Assembly (NCBI GenBank): GCA_964023205.1
Contig: OZ026842.1
Coordinates: 37,153,501-37,217,500 of the forward strand
Reading direction: 5' to 3'
Source of the DNA: Lutraria lutraria
Lineage: Eukaryota > Mollusca > Bivalvia > Venerida > Mactridae
DNA: 64,000 nucleotides
Part shown: in pieces, positions 23,542-35,635 of the stretch
How the letters are laid out: each line of letters begins with the position of its first letter
How positions within the stretch are numbered: the first letter of the stretch is position 1
Notes under the pieces: generated by a model
What the model saw: only the letters and a program-made list of their open reading frames with translations
Told to the model about the DNA's origin: nothing
The model's database searches: none
Program-made: the position numbers and the translations under genes

Positions 23542-24009
23542 TTTGATGACACACCCCTTATCTATTAATGCACTATATTTAACACCGAAACAGAAGTGAA
23601 CACAATTTGTCCTTTTAGTTGTGCGTATCGCTTTTAATACGTGCACTGTAGGAGAGCTTCTTTCTGTTTGAGATATATAACATAATGCGGGCCCGATCAG
23701 AAGTATGAAATATACAATTTGACGCACATTTATCAAATCAAGAAGATGCATGAGTGACTTAAACTTATACATTGACAGACAATGCAGCTACAAATTACTC
23801 TTTAAGTTTCAGTTTTTGTCTTATTATGTCTTAACAGAAAAAAGATTGTACAATAGTCAGTAAATTACTATTTTCCTCAAGCAGTAATGAAGGACCAGAC
23901 CAACCATATGATAAAACAGTTGTGATAAATCATATTCAAAACACCAAATATAACCCAAAATTACCTTAAATGAAAACAAGTGTCACTGAATACTAGTTCG
24001 GCCTTGTTA

Positions 24010-24260
24010 AGTTGGTTGAGTGATTAGGGTGTCTGCCTTCGGTGCGGGAGATCGAAGAGTCTAACCCCAGTGCAGACTGTGTTAGAACTGATGCGGTCCG
24101 TTGGTAAGCCGCTAGCTACTTAAATAATGGTTGCCTTTGGCCCATCTCAGCCAGGCGCCCGGCAAAAAATAGAAGAGATTCGGGATGTACTGTGTCCCAA
24201 AAGAAAGGTGTATCATAAGCCAACTTGGCTTGTCCTTTCAACAGGGGTGGCACTATAATA
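24010..24260 (+). mobile_element. tRNA-derived SINE
   Basis: The head reads TGGTTGAGTGATTAGGGTGT (A-box type), then GGAGATCGAAGAGTC (B-box type), then a tRNA-unrelated body with GCCAGGCGCCCGGC and GGGATGTACTGTGTCCC. The acceptor stem is not conserved, so this is a SINE relic and not a tRNA gene. Confidence 0.65.
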
Positions 24261-24261
24261 A

Positions 24262-25860
24262 ACAAAAGTTTTACCTTTAACCTATGTATATCATAGAAAG
24301 GTGTAAATGTACGTTTGCATGTACGATTCGTCAAGCATTGATCGATCTCTCAAGTAATTCAAACTTTAACAGCAATGTACTTTTATCTATAAAGCGTAAA
24401 CACACGATGACGTTCGAAATTGTCTTCATACTATGTATAATTGCAAGATATCAGAAGTCTAGGAAAGAATTCTCGAGAAATTCAAAGTGAATAGTTCTCT
24501 TCAGTCACTTTATATTTCTCAAGTTGTCTAGGAATGAACAAATTATCAATATAAAGATTGAAAAGCGTAACAAAGGTTTATGATTGTTTTATTATTTCGA
24601 ATGTAAATACGATTCTTTTTTTTGTTGTTGTTGACGGTGATCCAAAAGACTGGAGTGCTTTATATGAAAGTATCCTTATATTGATAATGGCCTTCTGTCA
24701 CATGTTTTATATTCGTCGCCACACAGTGTTCGAATGATGACAAGATTTATTTGCATTCTTGGTTGTGACAAACATGTAAGATATTACAATGTGTTTTCAT
24801 AATGGCCTTGTTATTGGGCTGAACCAATAACACTTACTTATTAATATTTTGTCAAGCCTCACACAACTTTTTTTGTATTATACGATGATGTATGCTCATA
24901 TTGTCATGTATATGTACTGACTTGAGAAATAAACATTGTATTGTACATGTATTGTATTATTGACAATTTTATGAAGTAACTATTTAATATAGCAGCAGTT
25001 TCTAAATGGCTAAGCTAGACAGCCAATCAGAATGATCGAATCTCATATTAGCCGTTTTTTCATAATGGCCGAGTTTTGTGTTCATAATGTCGTGGTGAAC
25101 TTCATATCGGCCTAGTATTTGTGACTAGTGAAAACGCGCCAAATATCGAATAGTTAATAATAATTAACAAATCCCAGTAAACAGCAATCAACAACAATAA
25201 ATGTAAAAACATATGATTTCCCCAAGCTCAAGAATATCTAATTTAAATCCTGGTATATGTTTCTAATTGAAAATTTCACAGCATTGATCATCACAATTCA
25301 GTTAAATTAAATAAATAAACCAGGCATAACCCTTGGTCTGTATTAAAATATCCCACAGTTTTCCATGATGTGGATTAAGTTTGTCCAGAAACATACTTAG
25401 TGCCTAACGATAGGTTATAATATAGTATATACACATCAAACCATAATTATGAGAGAGCTTCGATATACATGAACTAAAACACTTGTCATGCATCAATGTG
25501 CCATTTATAATAGTTTGGAGTACATGTATTTAAGAACAACAATGTATGTATTTATAATTTCTTTGTTACAGCAATTGGCTATACAGAAAGCAAAAATATT
25601 ATTGAAATTCAATCAAAAGATATTACAGACTATTTCCTTACACACTAATTAGTTTTTGATTATCTATTGTTTGAAGTACATTTGTAAAACAATAAAAACA
25701 AATAAAAAAAAAGAAACAAACGAGCATTCAGTACACAATCATGCTCACAAACGTATGCCTCAAATTACAAGTAAACAGCAATGAAACTACACGATGTTTT
25801 GTTTTGTCCATCTGAAGTATTTATCTGATGTTTAACGGCTCATTTGACAACTTTGCTCAT
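24262..25860. other. No recognised gene
   Basis: AT-rich sequence lacking recognisable exons, RNA genes or structured repeats. Confidence 0.4.
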
Positions 25861-25864
25861 TTCA

Positions 25865-26150
25865 GGCCGCCCAAGTGACAGGGGAGAGAAGATACAGGAA
25901 AACCGGGCATTTGCATCCCTACTCTTATTTCGAATACTTTTTTCTGGTTCTTTATCGTGCCTGGTGTAAAGCACTGATACACGTCTAGTCCTTTTGCCTG
26001 TGCTTTTATAGACACATTACTAGGCTCGGTAGTTATGATAGAGACACTAAAAAAGCGTCCCTGAAAATTTAGAAAGGTGGATCCGAGATTAGAACCTAAG
26101 GCCTTTCGTTACGTTATCCAGCGCATTACCACTAGATCATCCCTCCATTA
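25865..26150 (-). mobile_element. tRNA-derived SINE
   Basis: On the minus strand a tRNA-like head GGATGATCTAGTGGTAATGC is followed after about 32 bp by a B-box-like AGGTTCTAATCTCG. The body then contains AAAGCACAGGCAAAAGGACT and a CAGTGCTTTACACCAGGCACG segment. The layout is that of a SINE, and the cloverleaf is not complete. Confidence 0.65.
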
Positions 26151-26839
26151 TTTTAAGTAATTACACGAAAGGTTATTGCATTGTCAATAAAGATGAACGA
26201 CAGATAACGTAGTTGTACGTATATTTGTCACTGCGATTCTTTTAACAGAATGCAAGAGGAACAACTCATGAATACAACTGAACTCAACATCTAAGTGTTA
26301 TCTTCCATTATCAAACAGAAAGAGGGAGAAAAAAAATTTTCACCAAAACTCGTGTTTTGTTTTCGTATAGGTTGATATGTTTCGAAACAAATTTTAAGTT
26401 TTACAAACTTTGGTCAAGCGTTTTTGCATTCAAAGTAACGTTTGCTACCATGGTGTAATACATTAGGAACAGTGGCATGTATGTGGTAGTAGTCCAATAC
26501 TGGCACATGAATTACGGGATGCCGCTGAGCTTATTAAGTAGCTAATTTGGACAGTTCTATTGAACCTGTCAACTGTTTCTGCTTAAATTTGATATAAAAA
26601 CAAACATAAATTGTCAACGTAATTTACAATTAAATGATAAAAGGGACAAACAATGGACACATCTATTAAACAAAGAAATAATTAACAAGTTGCGCAAATA
26701 CATGTACATGTATGTAGAGAATCGGTAATGGAGATGAACAGAATTTATCTTTTATAAAGTATATTTAAACGGATGCGCAATGCATTTTTAATTTACAATG
26801 GTATATTTATTAACTCTGATTTATTAGCATTGCTAACCA

Positions 26840-28065
26840 CATAGTGGTTGCGGTCTCCGACTAGTTAAATGGCAAAGAAGTATTTTTAAAATCCCAACTT
26901 TCCCTATTTTTAATGAGCATGTATCCAGAAACAAACAGTTTTACATTTACACCTTATTAATGCTAAGCTAGGCAAAACATAATATATCAAAATTCAGATT
27001 AGTTTCAATATAATAACGTATACCTTTTATAGTTCTAAATACAAAATGTGTGTCTTGGTTCAATTCAGATATTTATGTTAATAACTAATTTAGAACGAAT
27101 GCAATTAAATTCAACTAATTGCCGTACCCATTAATTATACACAATAAAACAACCAAACAAAATACTAGTGTCGCGCGTTTGTTCGTATTCGCAACCAAGC
27201 CTAGTAGAAAGTGAAACACTTTTTCAAAATTATGGTGAATGATGAAATCCAAGATGTGTGCAGCCCTTATATAAAAAATGTTGTTAACGGCAAAATCTCT
27301 ATTTAAGACCAACATAAAAATGGCTTTGTTTCGACAAGGACTAATACTGGGAAGCTGACTCGTTTATATATCGGATATGCCTCCCGATATGCAGAACTGG
27401 TTCCCCAAAGATAACAAAGCAGGGACAATAAGCAAAGCAAAAAACAGGCGTCGGAAAAAACGACAAAGCTAAATCCTAGGTCTTCAGGGACTACACGGTT
27501 GTTTCTGACACATTTTAGACCTTCATAGGTAACATACCTCTACTGGGGTTTTAGGCAAATCTTCGGACAAAAACAAAACAATACCAAATAAATCCTAGGT
27601 TGTCAAGAGTGACTTCTTCGATTCCGGAGGTAAAACCACACTACCTCATATTAAATGAATTGGCGGAACACACAAAAGTGAATGTTTAACTTTAGGCGAC
27701 ATCGATTGTCACAAAATATATTTAAACTCTGCTAACGGACTCACATCAAGAGTTTGTATGGTGTATTAATGACTCAGGTGAAACAGATGTGTTTTTTCTC
27801 AATTGAAAAACATTGACTTTGAAAGTGCATTTTATATGATTTCTACAGTGACATTATTATGCATTTAACGACCCTAAGTTTTCTTAATTGCTTTGTATAG
27901 TATTGATAACACATTGTAATGTCAGTACCTTTTCAGGTGGCATAAATGTTTTTAACTGTAAAGGTGACATATGGTTTGGCAATGATATTGTCCTTTCAAA
28001 CTGTCGAATGTTATTTCATTGTCATTGTCATATGTGAGCTGCTCATACAAGTACTTTTCAGTCAG
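26840..28065. repeat. Segmental duplication, copy A (diverged)
   Basis: It aligns along its length with 30520-31910 in the same orientation: TAGTGGTTGCG and TAGTTAAATGGCAAA at the left, the signal-peptide exon in the middle, GATTTCTACAGTGA and TTTTCAGGTGGCATAAATG at the right. It has several deletions relative to copy B. Confidence 0.8.
27115..27186 (-). pseudogene. Decayed signal-peptide exon, family 2 (start codon lost)
   Basis: Homologous to the exon at 30853-30927. The ATG is ACG here. The frame then reads TNKRATLVFCLVVLLCI, and a deletion removes the AVSQ cleavage region and the donor, running into a stop. Upstream, the 5'-untranslated stretch with CATAATTTTGAAAAAGTGTT is still conserved. 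Confidence 0.65.
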
Positions 28066-29190
28066 TGTACTTAAAATATCAGAAAAATAGGCAAGATCAC
28101 GAGGGTCCTGCAACATCTGTCATCGGGTTCGGATTTCTTAAACGCTATAACTTATAAAAACTATTTTTATAACAAACCTTCAACCTATTGCCCCTTTACC
28201 CAAACACATTAAATTGTAACCGTTTTACCCAATCTCTAAAAGCAGATAAATAGTCAGTATATGTTGAAGGAAGTGGTTAATTGCGCTGCCAAGAGAATTC
28301 TCGGACTTATATTTCTTTCCAGGTCAATTGAATAAGGCGGATGGCTTACAACAAACACCTTTTCCGGTGCCAGAAAATACTTAATAATGTCAAACTAGTG
28401 ACAGGATGTGTTGTTGTGTATTAGATGGACCCTGTCCATCCTTTGCATGTACGTATCTTATGGTAAAACTATTTTACTACCATTGGTATAGAGTTAATGT
28501 AGAATCGTTCAGTGACTGTGTGACCAGATGGACATGTTACTTGAACAAATGGAAGAAAATTCCATACAACATCAATTTCGAACTTGATGTTCTCTTGGCA
28601 ATACAGGGGAGTTTTCTGTGTTTTCGTTCCCAGCCTTTAACGAAATACGAATAGTTTTTCTCTCCCATACTGCTGAAGTAGGGGTAAACAAATACAATGT
28701 GTTTTGTCTGTTACACACCTATTTAACGTCCTGAGTCTGAATATTTTCCTGATTTACGAAGTCGTTTAATATATTATTAATGCGGGTACTACCAGAGCGG
28801 AGCGAACAAGGGCGATTGACGCCGTGCGTTTATATTCATGCTGGGAGGGCATATTTTAGATTTCTTTTCATGAATTCTAAAGTCAAACTTGCTTTCTAGT
28901 CACTTCGTCCACCTGTATTTCCCATTGTAATTACATGTGAGATAATTATTCCTAGATACAGATGAGATTTAATTTCTTGTAGGAATGTGTAATGAAACAG
29001 GTAAAAAACATGACTTGTTAGCATTGAAACACATACCCAATTTATTAATCCAGAACTCCATTTATGAGAGATAAAATGCTAAGATATGTTTGTTTTAGTT
29101 GTTATTACAAAAAGCGATCATCTGGGAAAAGACAAACCTGTCGTTTCATGCTATCATGTGTGTCTTTGATACGACACAGAAGAATTAACG
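28066..29190. other. No recognised gene
   Basis: An 82-codon open frame on the plus strand at 28406-28654 has no recognisable domain or splice context and I do not call it. Nothing else was recognised. Confidence 0.35.
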
Positions 29191-29430
29191 TACCTAAGAC
29201 AGTCCTTGAGGTTGTTACCATGGCAGGACTTTGAATGTTGTAGCACTGTGTCAAACGCCTTTGTGAAATCAAGAATTATAACATTCATTTGGATATTTTG
29301 ATCATGGGATTTTAAAAGGTTTTGCATTGTAACGAGAAGTTGTTTCTCGGTTGAATTTCTTGAACGAAATCTGAAATTTCAGTATGCTATAGATGTTTCA
29401 ACATATGTTCAACAATAGGCTGTTCCAAGT
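29190..29430 (-). mobile_element. LINE fragment (reverse transcriptase N-terminal palm)
   Basis: The minus strand reads FRFRSRNSTEKQLLVTMQN, then NVIILDFTKAFDTV. These are the usual F(G)FR..R S T..QLL and LDF.KAFDTV blocks of CR1/Jockey/L2-type LINE reverse transcriptases. It is truncated at both ends. The 62-codon plus-strand frame overlapping it is a shadow. Confidence 0.85.
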
Positions 29431-30333
29431 TGAAAAGCAATTCGCAGTAGGCAGCCCGCATTTCAGTTTTTTCTACAATCACAAAATGCGTTCTAGAATG
29501 CAGTTTGAAAATCGCGCGTTTTTTAATTTATTATCATTTATTTTATCTAAGATCTGTTTTCCATTGCGAACTGTATTCTAGAATGTGTCATTATTTTGCA
29601 TGTTACTAATTTTAGACTAAATGGACGGTAACTTTCTGCTTGATATAGCATATGTAATGCTTATGCAGCAGACAAGCTTTTTCCTTCTGTCTTTAACAAA
29701 CTGTATGGATATGAAAGGAGTGTTCACATGTGTGCAGCATTATGATTTAGTTGTCTTTTCGAGGGCTTTCGTTTTTTACGTTTAATTCTCCAATTAGCAA
29801 TCATTGTAATCAACAAAATAAGAAAGACTTCTTCGGCAAATGTTTTTTTTTCATCGCATGTACGAGATTACAGACATTGAATATGGAAATTTAGATGATT
29901 TGCTTGCGTAATTAAACTCAGTAATTAAAAACATTTGCCAATAACGCCAAAGATCACTTCTGTACGTGTAGGTCGCTTACATCTCTTCTTATTCGATGCA
30001 TTTCTGTAATAATTCAAATCTTATATTTAATGGTGTACCTAAGTACTTTTCGTTCTTTTCATGTCGTACTTTAAAATTTAAATCACATAGTTTCCCTTAG
30101 AATTACAAAATCTCTTAAATAACACCCACGTAAGTGCATACTTTTTACGTATTAAAAGGATAATTACACTTCTGTTTTATGACTACATCGACGATGATAA
30201 GTTTGTCTGTCTAAAAAAACGTTTAAACCGTAAATAATATATACACTATAAATCTTTACCAAAAACAAAAGAAGTAAATAATTCATATAAGTAAATATCA
30301 AGCATATGTTGAAGAAAGATTTGGACATACCAT

Positions 30334-30393
30334 CGACAGTATCAGTAGCATTTATCTTCTTTATACCTTGACCTTCTCCTCCTCCACCAACTG
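30334..30393 (-). CDS. Candidate Gly-rich exon downstream of signal-peptide exon
   Basis: The acceptor GTGCTTTTTACAG precedes, and the donor G/GTATGT follows, a 60-nt block. In phase 1 it reads GGGGEGQGIKKINATDT; in phase 0 it reads LVEEEKVKV and stops. It lies 460 bp downstream of the signal-peptide exon at 30927-30853, but that exon ends in phase 0, so joining them gives only the short second reading. The phase-1 reading would fit exon 1 of the 5.7-6.5 kb family instead. Splice sites are good; assignment is uncertain. Confidence 0.3.
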
Positions 30394-30852
30394 TAAAAAG
30401 CACTCGGTTTACTATTCACAATTAGTTAAACTGAACGGTCTATATTCATCCACAGTTCATATGGGTTTGTTTGATATCAACCAAATTTTTACTATTGCTG
30501 TATAATACTGGTGGATTATAGGTTTAGTGGTTGCGCTTTCTGATTAGTTAAATGGCAAAAATGTATTTTACAAACCCTAACCTTCCCAACTTTTAATGAG
30601 CATTGCTAGCATGTATCCAGAAACAAATATTCTTACGGCTAATTAATGATAAGCTACCAGTAACAGTGCTTAAAACACAATATACTGGTATCGAAATTCA
30701 GACCAGTTTTAATATAATTATGTTGTATTTATAAATAGCCGTATATATATTTTGTAGTTCTAAATACTAAATAATGTATGTCATGATTCAATGAAGACAT
30801 TCATGTTAATAACCAATATAATTCAAAACAAATGCAATTAAATTTAACTTAC

Positions 30853-30927
30853 GGTAGTACTTTGGGATACAGCCGTATCCATTACACACAATAAAACAAC
30901 CAAACAAAACAGCGCGCGCTTGTTCAT
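30853..30927 (-). CDS. First coding exon of a candidate secreted peptide, family 2
   Basis: I do not recognise the gene. The 75-nt exon runs from ATG to a consensus donor ACC/GTAAGT. It encodes MNKRALFCLVVLLC, then VMDTAVSQSTT: a charged n-region, a hydrophobic core and a plausible cleavage site after AVS or SQ. About 80 bp upstream on the same strand is TATATAGG, suitable as a TATA box, giving a short 5' UTR. It resembles the family 1 exon (M.K.A..CL....C....S.SQ pattern), so the two are probably paralogous. Downstream exons are uncertain; the nearest candidate is at 30393-30334. Confidence 0.5.
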
Positions 30928-31004
30928 TTTCGTATCAAAACCTAGTAAAAAATGAAACACTTTTTCAAAATTATGGTGAATTATGAAAGCCAACATTTGT
31001 GCAG

Positions 31005-31015
31005 CCCCTATATAC
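31005..31015 (-). promoter_or_regulatory. TATA-like box before signal-peptide exon
   Basis: On the minus strand GTATATAGGGG lies about 80 bp before the ATG at 30927. It is conserved as TATATAAGGG-type sequence in the decayed copy near 27270. It is inferred as a core promoter from position only. Confidence 0.35.
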
Positions 31016-31914
31016 AAAAAATGGTGTGTACCGCAAAACCTCAATATTTAAGACCAACATAAAAAATGTTTTTATCGGGAAGGACTAATTACGGTAAACT
31101 GACTCGACACTACCGGATATGTCTCCCGTTTGCTTTCTCTACAGTTCTGATTCACCAAAGCATTTAGGTAATAAAGCAGGGACAATAAGCGAAGCAAATG
31201 AAACAGTCGCCGGTAAAAACCTTGACAAAACCAAATCCAATGTCTTCATGAATAGCTTCACGCAACTCCAAGGATTGTTTCTGAAAAATCATAGACCTTC
31301 AGAGGTGACACCCTCCGACTCCATCGGATTTTAGGCAAATCCTGAGGAAGGACAAAAACGAAGTAAGACCAACTGTGACTTTCCTCGGCTCTGGGGATAA
31401 AAACACCGTATGTCATCCAAATATGACAACGAATTGTTGGAATATATACAAGGAAGTGAATGCTAAGTCTTCAGTGGCGACATCGATTGACACAAAAGGT
31501 ATTCAATCACTGAAGCAAGGGGCTACTTCTTCTGTTCTGTTAACGGACTCGCATTAAGAGTTGTATTGTATATTTATAACTCAAGCGAAACAGATATGTT
31601 TTTGTCTCAAATGAAAAATATTGGCTTCAATGCATTTTTTATGATTTCTACAGTGATTATTATGCTTTTAACGACCCCATGCTTTCTTAATTGCTTTGCA
31701 AAGAATTGATAACACCAATTTTGGAACCTTTTCAGGTGGCATAAATGTGTTTTTAACTATTCGGGCGACATATGGTTTGGCAATTAGTTTGTCCTTTCAA
31801 ACTGTAGACTGTTATTTTCTTTTCAATGCCACATGAGTGTGTGCAAGTGTTTATTCAGCTATTCATAAAAGTACCTATCGGTCAGTGTACTGGAAATATC
31901 AGAGAAAGAGGCAA

Positions 31915-34630
31915 GATACTTGTGGAATACTAACAAATAGTAAATAGTGTATTACACACCAATCTTCATTATATTGTTTTTCAACCAAATACGTGAAAAG
32001 TACCACCTTCTTCATGTACAGTTCATAGGTTGTGTTTATATATTGATGAAATTTTGTTATATGTTATCCAAGCAGTTCATATGTATGTTTTAAAGTTGTG
32101 ATGAATTGTACGTCATGTATTATGTTTAAAATAAATGATAATTCCATCAACTACTTGGATCTTTGTCAAATTATTTCAACCTGTGTACATTCAGAACCAA
32201 CTGTGTCAACGGCTTGATATAAGACAAGCTATATATATATATGCATAACCAATAGTTGTGGATATAAAGTACATTTGTATTTTATATACACATGAAGGTA
32301 AAACTCAGGTATTTTACGCTAAGTAAATTTATACACATATGACTTAATATTTGTATTCTGTCTAAGCTGTTTTAACTTTTCATTAGCGTGTGTTTAAAAA
32401 GAATCCTATATAATACACGAGTGTTATCTGTTTACGGTACATCTATATCAAATGTTTAATCCTTAAGTTTATAGAAATTTTCAAAAATTTTAGGGGCTAT
32501 GAGGCGATTCCGCAAACCGGTAATTAATGTTGACTTGTTTTGTATGATGAGAGAATATTATGTGTTTATTATGCAATCGGCTATTTCAATACATGTAATT
32601 GTAATAGAAGGATCGAGTGCAAGACGGGCCTCTGGATTTGGTAAAACAGAGATTGGTACCTTTTCACACTGACGCTCGTGTATTTTTACACACATACAAT
32701 ACCTACATAAGATTAATTCATACAGTTTCTGATATAACCAACGTAAGAAGATTCAAAGGCTGAAAAATAGAGGAGGTGATTCTACAGTAATATGCGAAGA
32801 CATGGCTAGGTTAAATAGAATAAACAAAACAAGGGTAGGATCAGGACACAATACTGTATAGTGTCCCTGTGAGGATTTACTCATGTCTGATTATTCTCTG
32901 ATGTAGGTACTCCTTCATTCACTGAAGTCCTACCTTAGTTTCTCAATTCTCACTGATTCATAGTTTTCATAATTCATCAGAGAATACAGTTGGTAAATAC
33001 AGTCTTACCGACTAAGTTTCTTTCAATTTCTTATTATATCAATATCACATCCCACATAGGGTGATAGTACGGATTGTCACCCTCTGACGTCACATACGAC
33101 TATAGAGTAAACAAGTCACGTGAGGTATAATAATATATGTTGCCATCGAGTAATTCGGAGATTTTCGTTTATGTTTAAAATTTGAAATATTGGATACGAC
33201 ATTTGAGGGTTTTAAAATGTGATATTGGTTGACATTTTGAGGACATCTGAAACTATGTAACTTAGTTAACTACAATGTAGTAGTTACCGCTCAGTTACGG
33301 TCATTCCATACGTTTCTTTCTTATTTACCACTGAGTAAACGTCATATAGCATGGATAGTCATAAGTAGGAATTCACAAGTCAGAATTGCCCTCCAGGGTT
33401 TCCATAACATTGACACGGTTCTATCTTAGTTACTATTTGGTTACTGTCAAATCAGACTAGTGACGAATAGTACCATTTTATCACAGCGGATCGACGTGGT
33501 TTTTTTTGTTGTTGTTGTCAATGTTGAATTACATATACTGGCGGGCATTAAACCTTTCAATGTATGGCACTGTATAATATGCCAACAGAGTTGCGTAATC
33601 TAAATCAGCCGTAAACAGGGCCCACGCTGTCGTTCGCCACTTGGCGAAAGGTCAACCAAAGTGGCTCCAAATATTTAGGAGTGGCGAAAGTGTATAAAAC
33701 CTCAATATTAACCTCCGGAATAGTTGAATAGACTGGTTTATGTGTGTCCTTGGACATTTTGCTGATGGCGTTTAAGTCATTCAAAAATCAGGTGTTTAAG
33801 TCGCGTGTCAAATATGATTGTTAATCCTGACTGCGATGCGCATCACCAACTTCGCACCTCTAACAAATCAGATTGCCGCGAGGCATGGATTTTAATTGTT
33901 TTTACCCTTCTTTAAAAAATGATAAGTTACGAGACAAATCTCTATTTTCTAAACTTTTTGACTATGACATGTACAAATATTTTTTGAAGCCAATGAACAG
34001 AGAGGTGTGTGTACACGTATGGTCGCACCAGATTATTTTGTTCCGTTCGGACGGACACTAGCAATCTAGTTTTTTCTCGGGCTGATCACCTGCACCCGAA
34101 TGGTTAGTTGTATCCGATAAATTATTATGTAGAGTTCAATCCTTCAACACGCGCCTCACCTCAACTATCTCCAAAATCAATATTAGCCCGCCAAAATTGC
34201 CCAAAAGAAAAGGGGCAGTAAGTTTGTGTTCTAGGTATGTGCTGCACTGTGTTTTCTATGATATTTTGATTCAACAGTAGCATTGAACCTAATTTCGTGG
34301 TCACTGACAGACAGTTGTTCTGTTGGGGTGTATGCCAGGTGCACCCCCCATCTTTAAAGCTAGAATAGTTGTCAAATGATCCTGAAAGCTGGTGTGACGT
34401 TACACAGTTTTAATATTTCCTTTCAGCAGCATGGCTTTATGCTTAGGATATTGTTTTCACATAGCTGTCGAAAGGTAGCAATTCAGTCATTAGACAATTA
34501 TTTGTCTAAACCAAAACTTTTGAATTATTTCTTTTTTCAGGGTAAGAAAGTTTTTTTTCATACTCTAACTTGAAAACATTTCTAACATTTCCTTGTACAG
34601 AGAAATTAATGCATGTACTGTTAAGCCTGT
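31915..34630. other. Non-coding stretch
   Basis: No gene recognised. A TATTCTCTGATG / CATCAGAGAATA inverted repeat (32892-32903 and 32975-32986) and a TTCGCCACTTGGCGAA hairpin near 33635 are the only structured elements I see. Confidence 0.4.
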
Positions 34631-34634
34631 GTCA

Positions 34635-34805
34635 GTAGCCACCCCCTGAATAAAGGATACCCAGTGAGTAAAGGTCATTCTTTTGAAAACAGCCATAGAT
34701 TAATTAGAACAAAATGACATCCAATTAAGGCCACCTGTGAATTTGGTCACAGTATGTTCTACCCAGGTGTGACCTTTGTTCACATGTTTGACTGTACTCT
34801 GTATA
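34635..34805. repeat. Dispersed repeat with 'ggtca(c/t)tnttcac' words, copy 1
   Basis: Short alternating words such as AATAAAGGATACC, GTAAAGGTCATT, GGCCACCTGTGAAT, GTGACCTTTGTTCACA and GACTGTAC recur here, at 40725-40905 and at 47225-47390. It is a non-coding interspersed repeat. Confidence 0.5.
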
Positions 34806-35635
34806 CAAATGGATGGGATAGACAAGTCCGCAGAGACTCAAGTTTAACTACATGTATATTGTAACAATATTAAGTCCTTCGCTTGTGAGATCATATACAA
34901 ACAAAACAATTATTCATTATATTAAAATTATTGCATACTCATATAGATGTTGAATGACCTCAACATAAAATCACTCTCTAAACAACTCCATCAATTAACT
35001 TGGGGTGGAGCTACTATATGGTCTGTAGCCTGATTGACTAATATGTCAAATGAATTCTAGTTAAGCATGCAACAACATACTGGTATATTATTATAGATAC
35101 ATCCGCTTTATAGTACTCAATAATTTGAGGTGTCAATAGAGTCAAATCAAAAATCCTGAAAATCATACACGACAGACCATTCTTGCCAAACTAGAGGCCT
35201 TCAACCACATTATTTCTGTATTTAATTCAGTTTATATTAAAGAAAACCCTTCAGAGCAGATTAAATTGACCATAACTTTGCCATTTCTTGAGATATTGTA
35301 TCAAATAACTTTTATTTTGCTTAGAAATCTTAACTCCGTTCGAGACATCCAAGGTGAAATGATGACCATGGTGACTAAGGTCTTTCATTGATTTTGATGG
35401 TCGACCATGTTTTATCGTGGTCTACCGATCAAATACAAAACAATAAAACACGTGGTATCATTAATGATTTTAGCCAGAACATAGTTATATTACAAACAAT
35501 TGATCATTTTACAGTGTATACAAGCCTTCAGAGTTTTAACAATTTGATGATGAAAGAACCAGTTTAAGTCATAAAAGATGTTGCAAATGAAATAAAGAAA
35601 AGAATCATATTTTTTTACAGTATGATAAAATAGTA
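34806..35635. other. No recognised feature
   Basis: AT-rich sequence downstream of the TNF-ligand gene; nothing recognised. Confidence 0.4.

Larger units (their letters stand above)
30520..31910. repeat. Segmental duplication, copy B
   Basis: Partner of 26840-28065 (see shared landmarks there). Copy B keeps an intact signal-peptide exon with TATA-like and untranslated sequence. Two short plus-strand frames at 31119-31334 and 31375-31557 are not preserved in copy A and are not called. Confidence 0.8.

Noticed and set aside
24010..24080. tRNA gene
   Set aside because: A- and B-box-like sequences are present, but acceptor and T stems do not pair and a SINE body follows.
26080..26150. tRNA gene on the minus strand
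   Set aside because: The cloverleaf is incomplete and it is joined to a SINE body.
28406..28654. 82-codon plus-strand frame with several Cys
   Set aside because: No signal peptide, splice partner or family resemblance. Cys residues are scattered without a motif.
31119..31557. Two consecutive plus-strand frames (71 and 60 codons)
   Set aside because: The homologous segment at 27.4-27.8 kb carries frameshifts and stops throughout, so the frames are not conserved.
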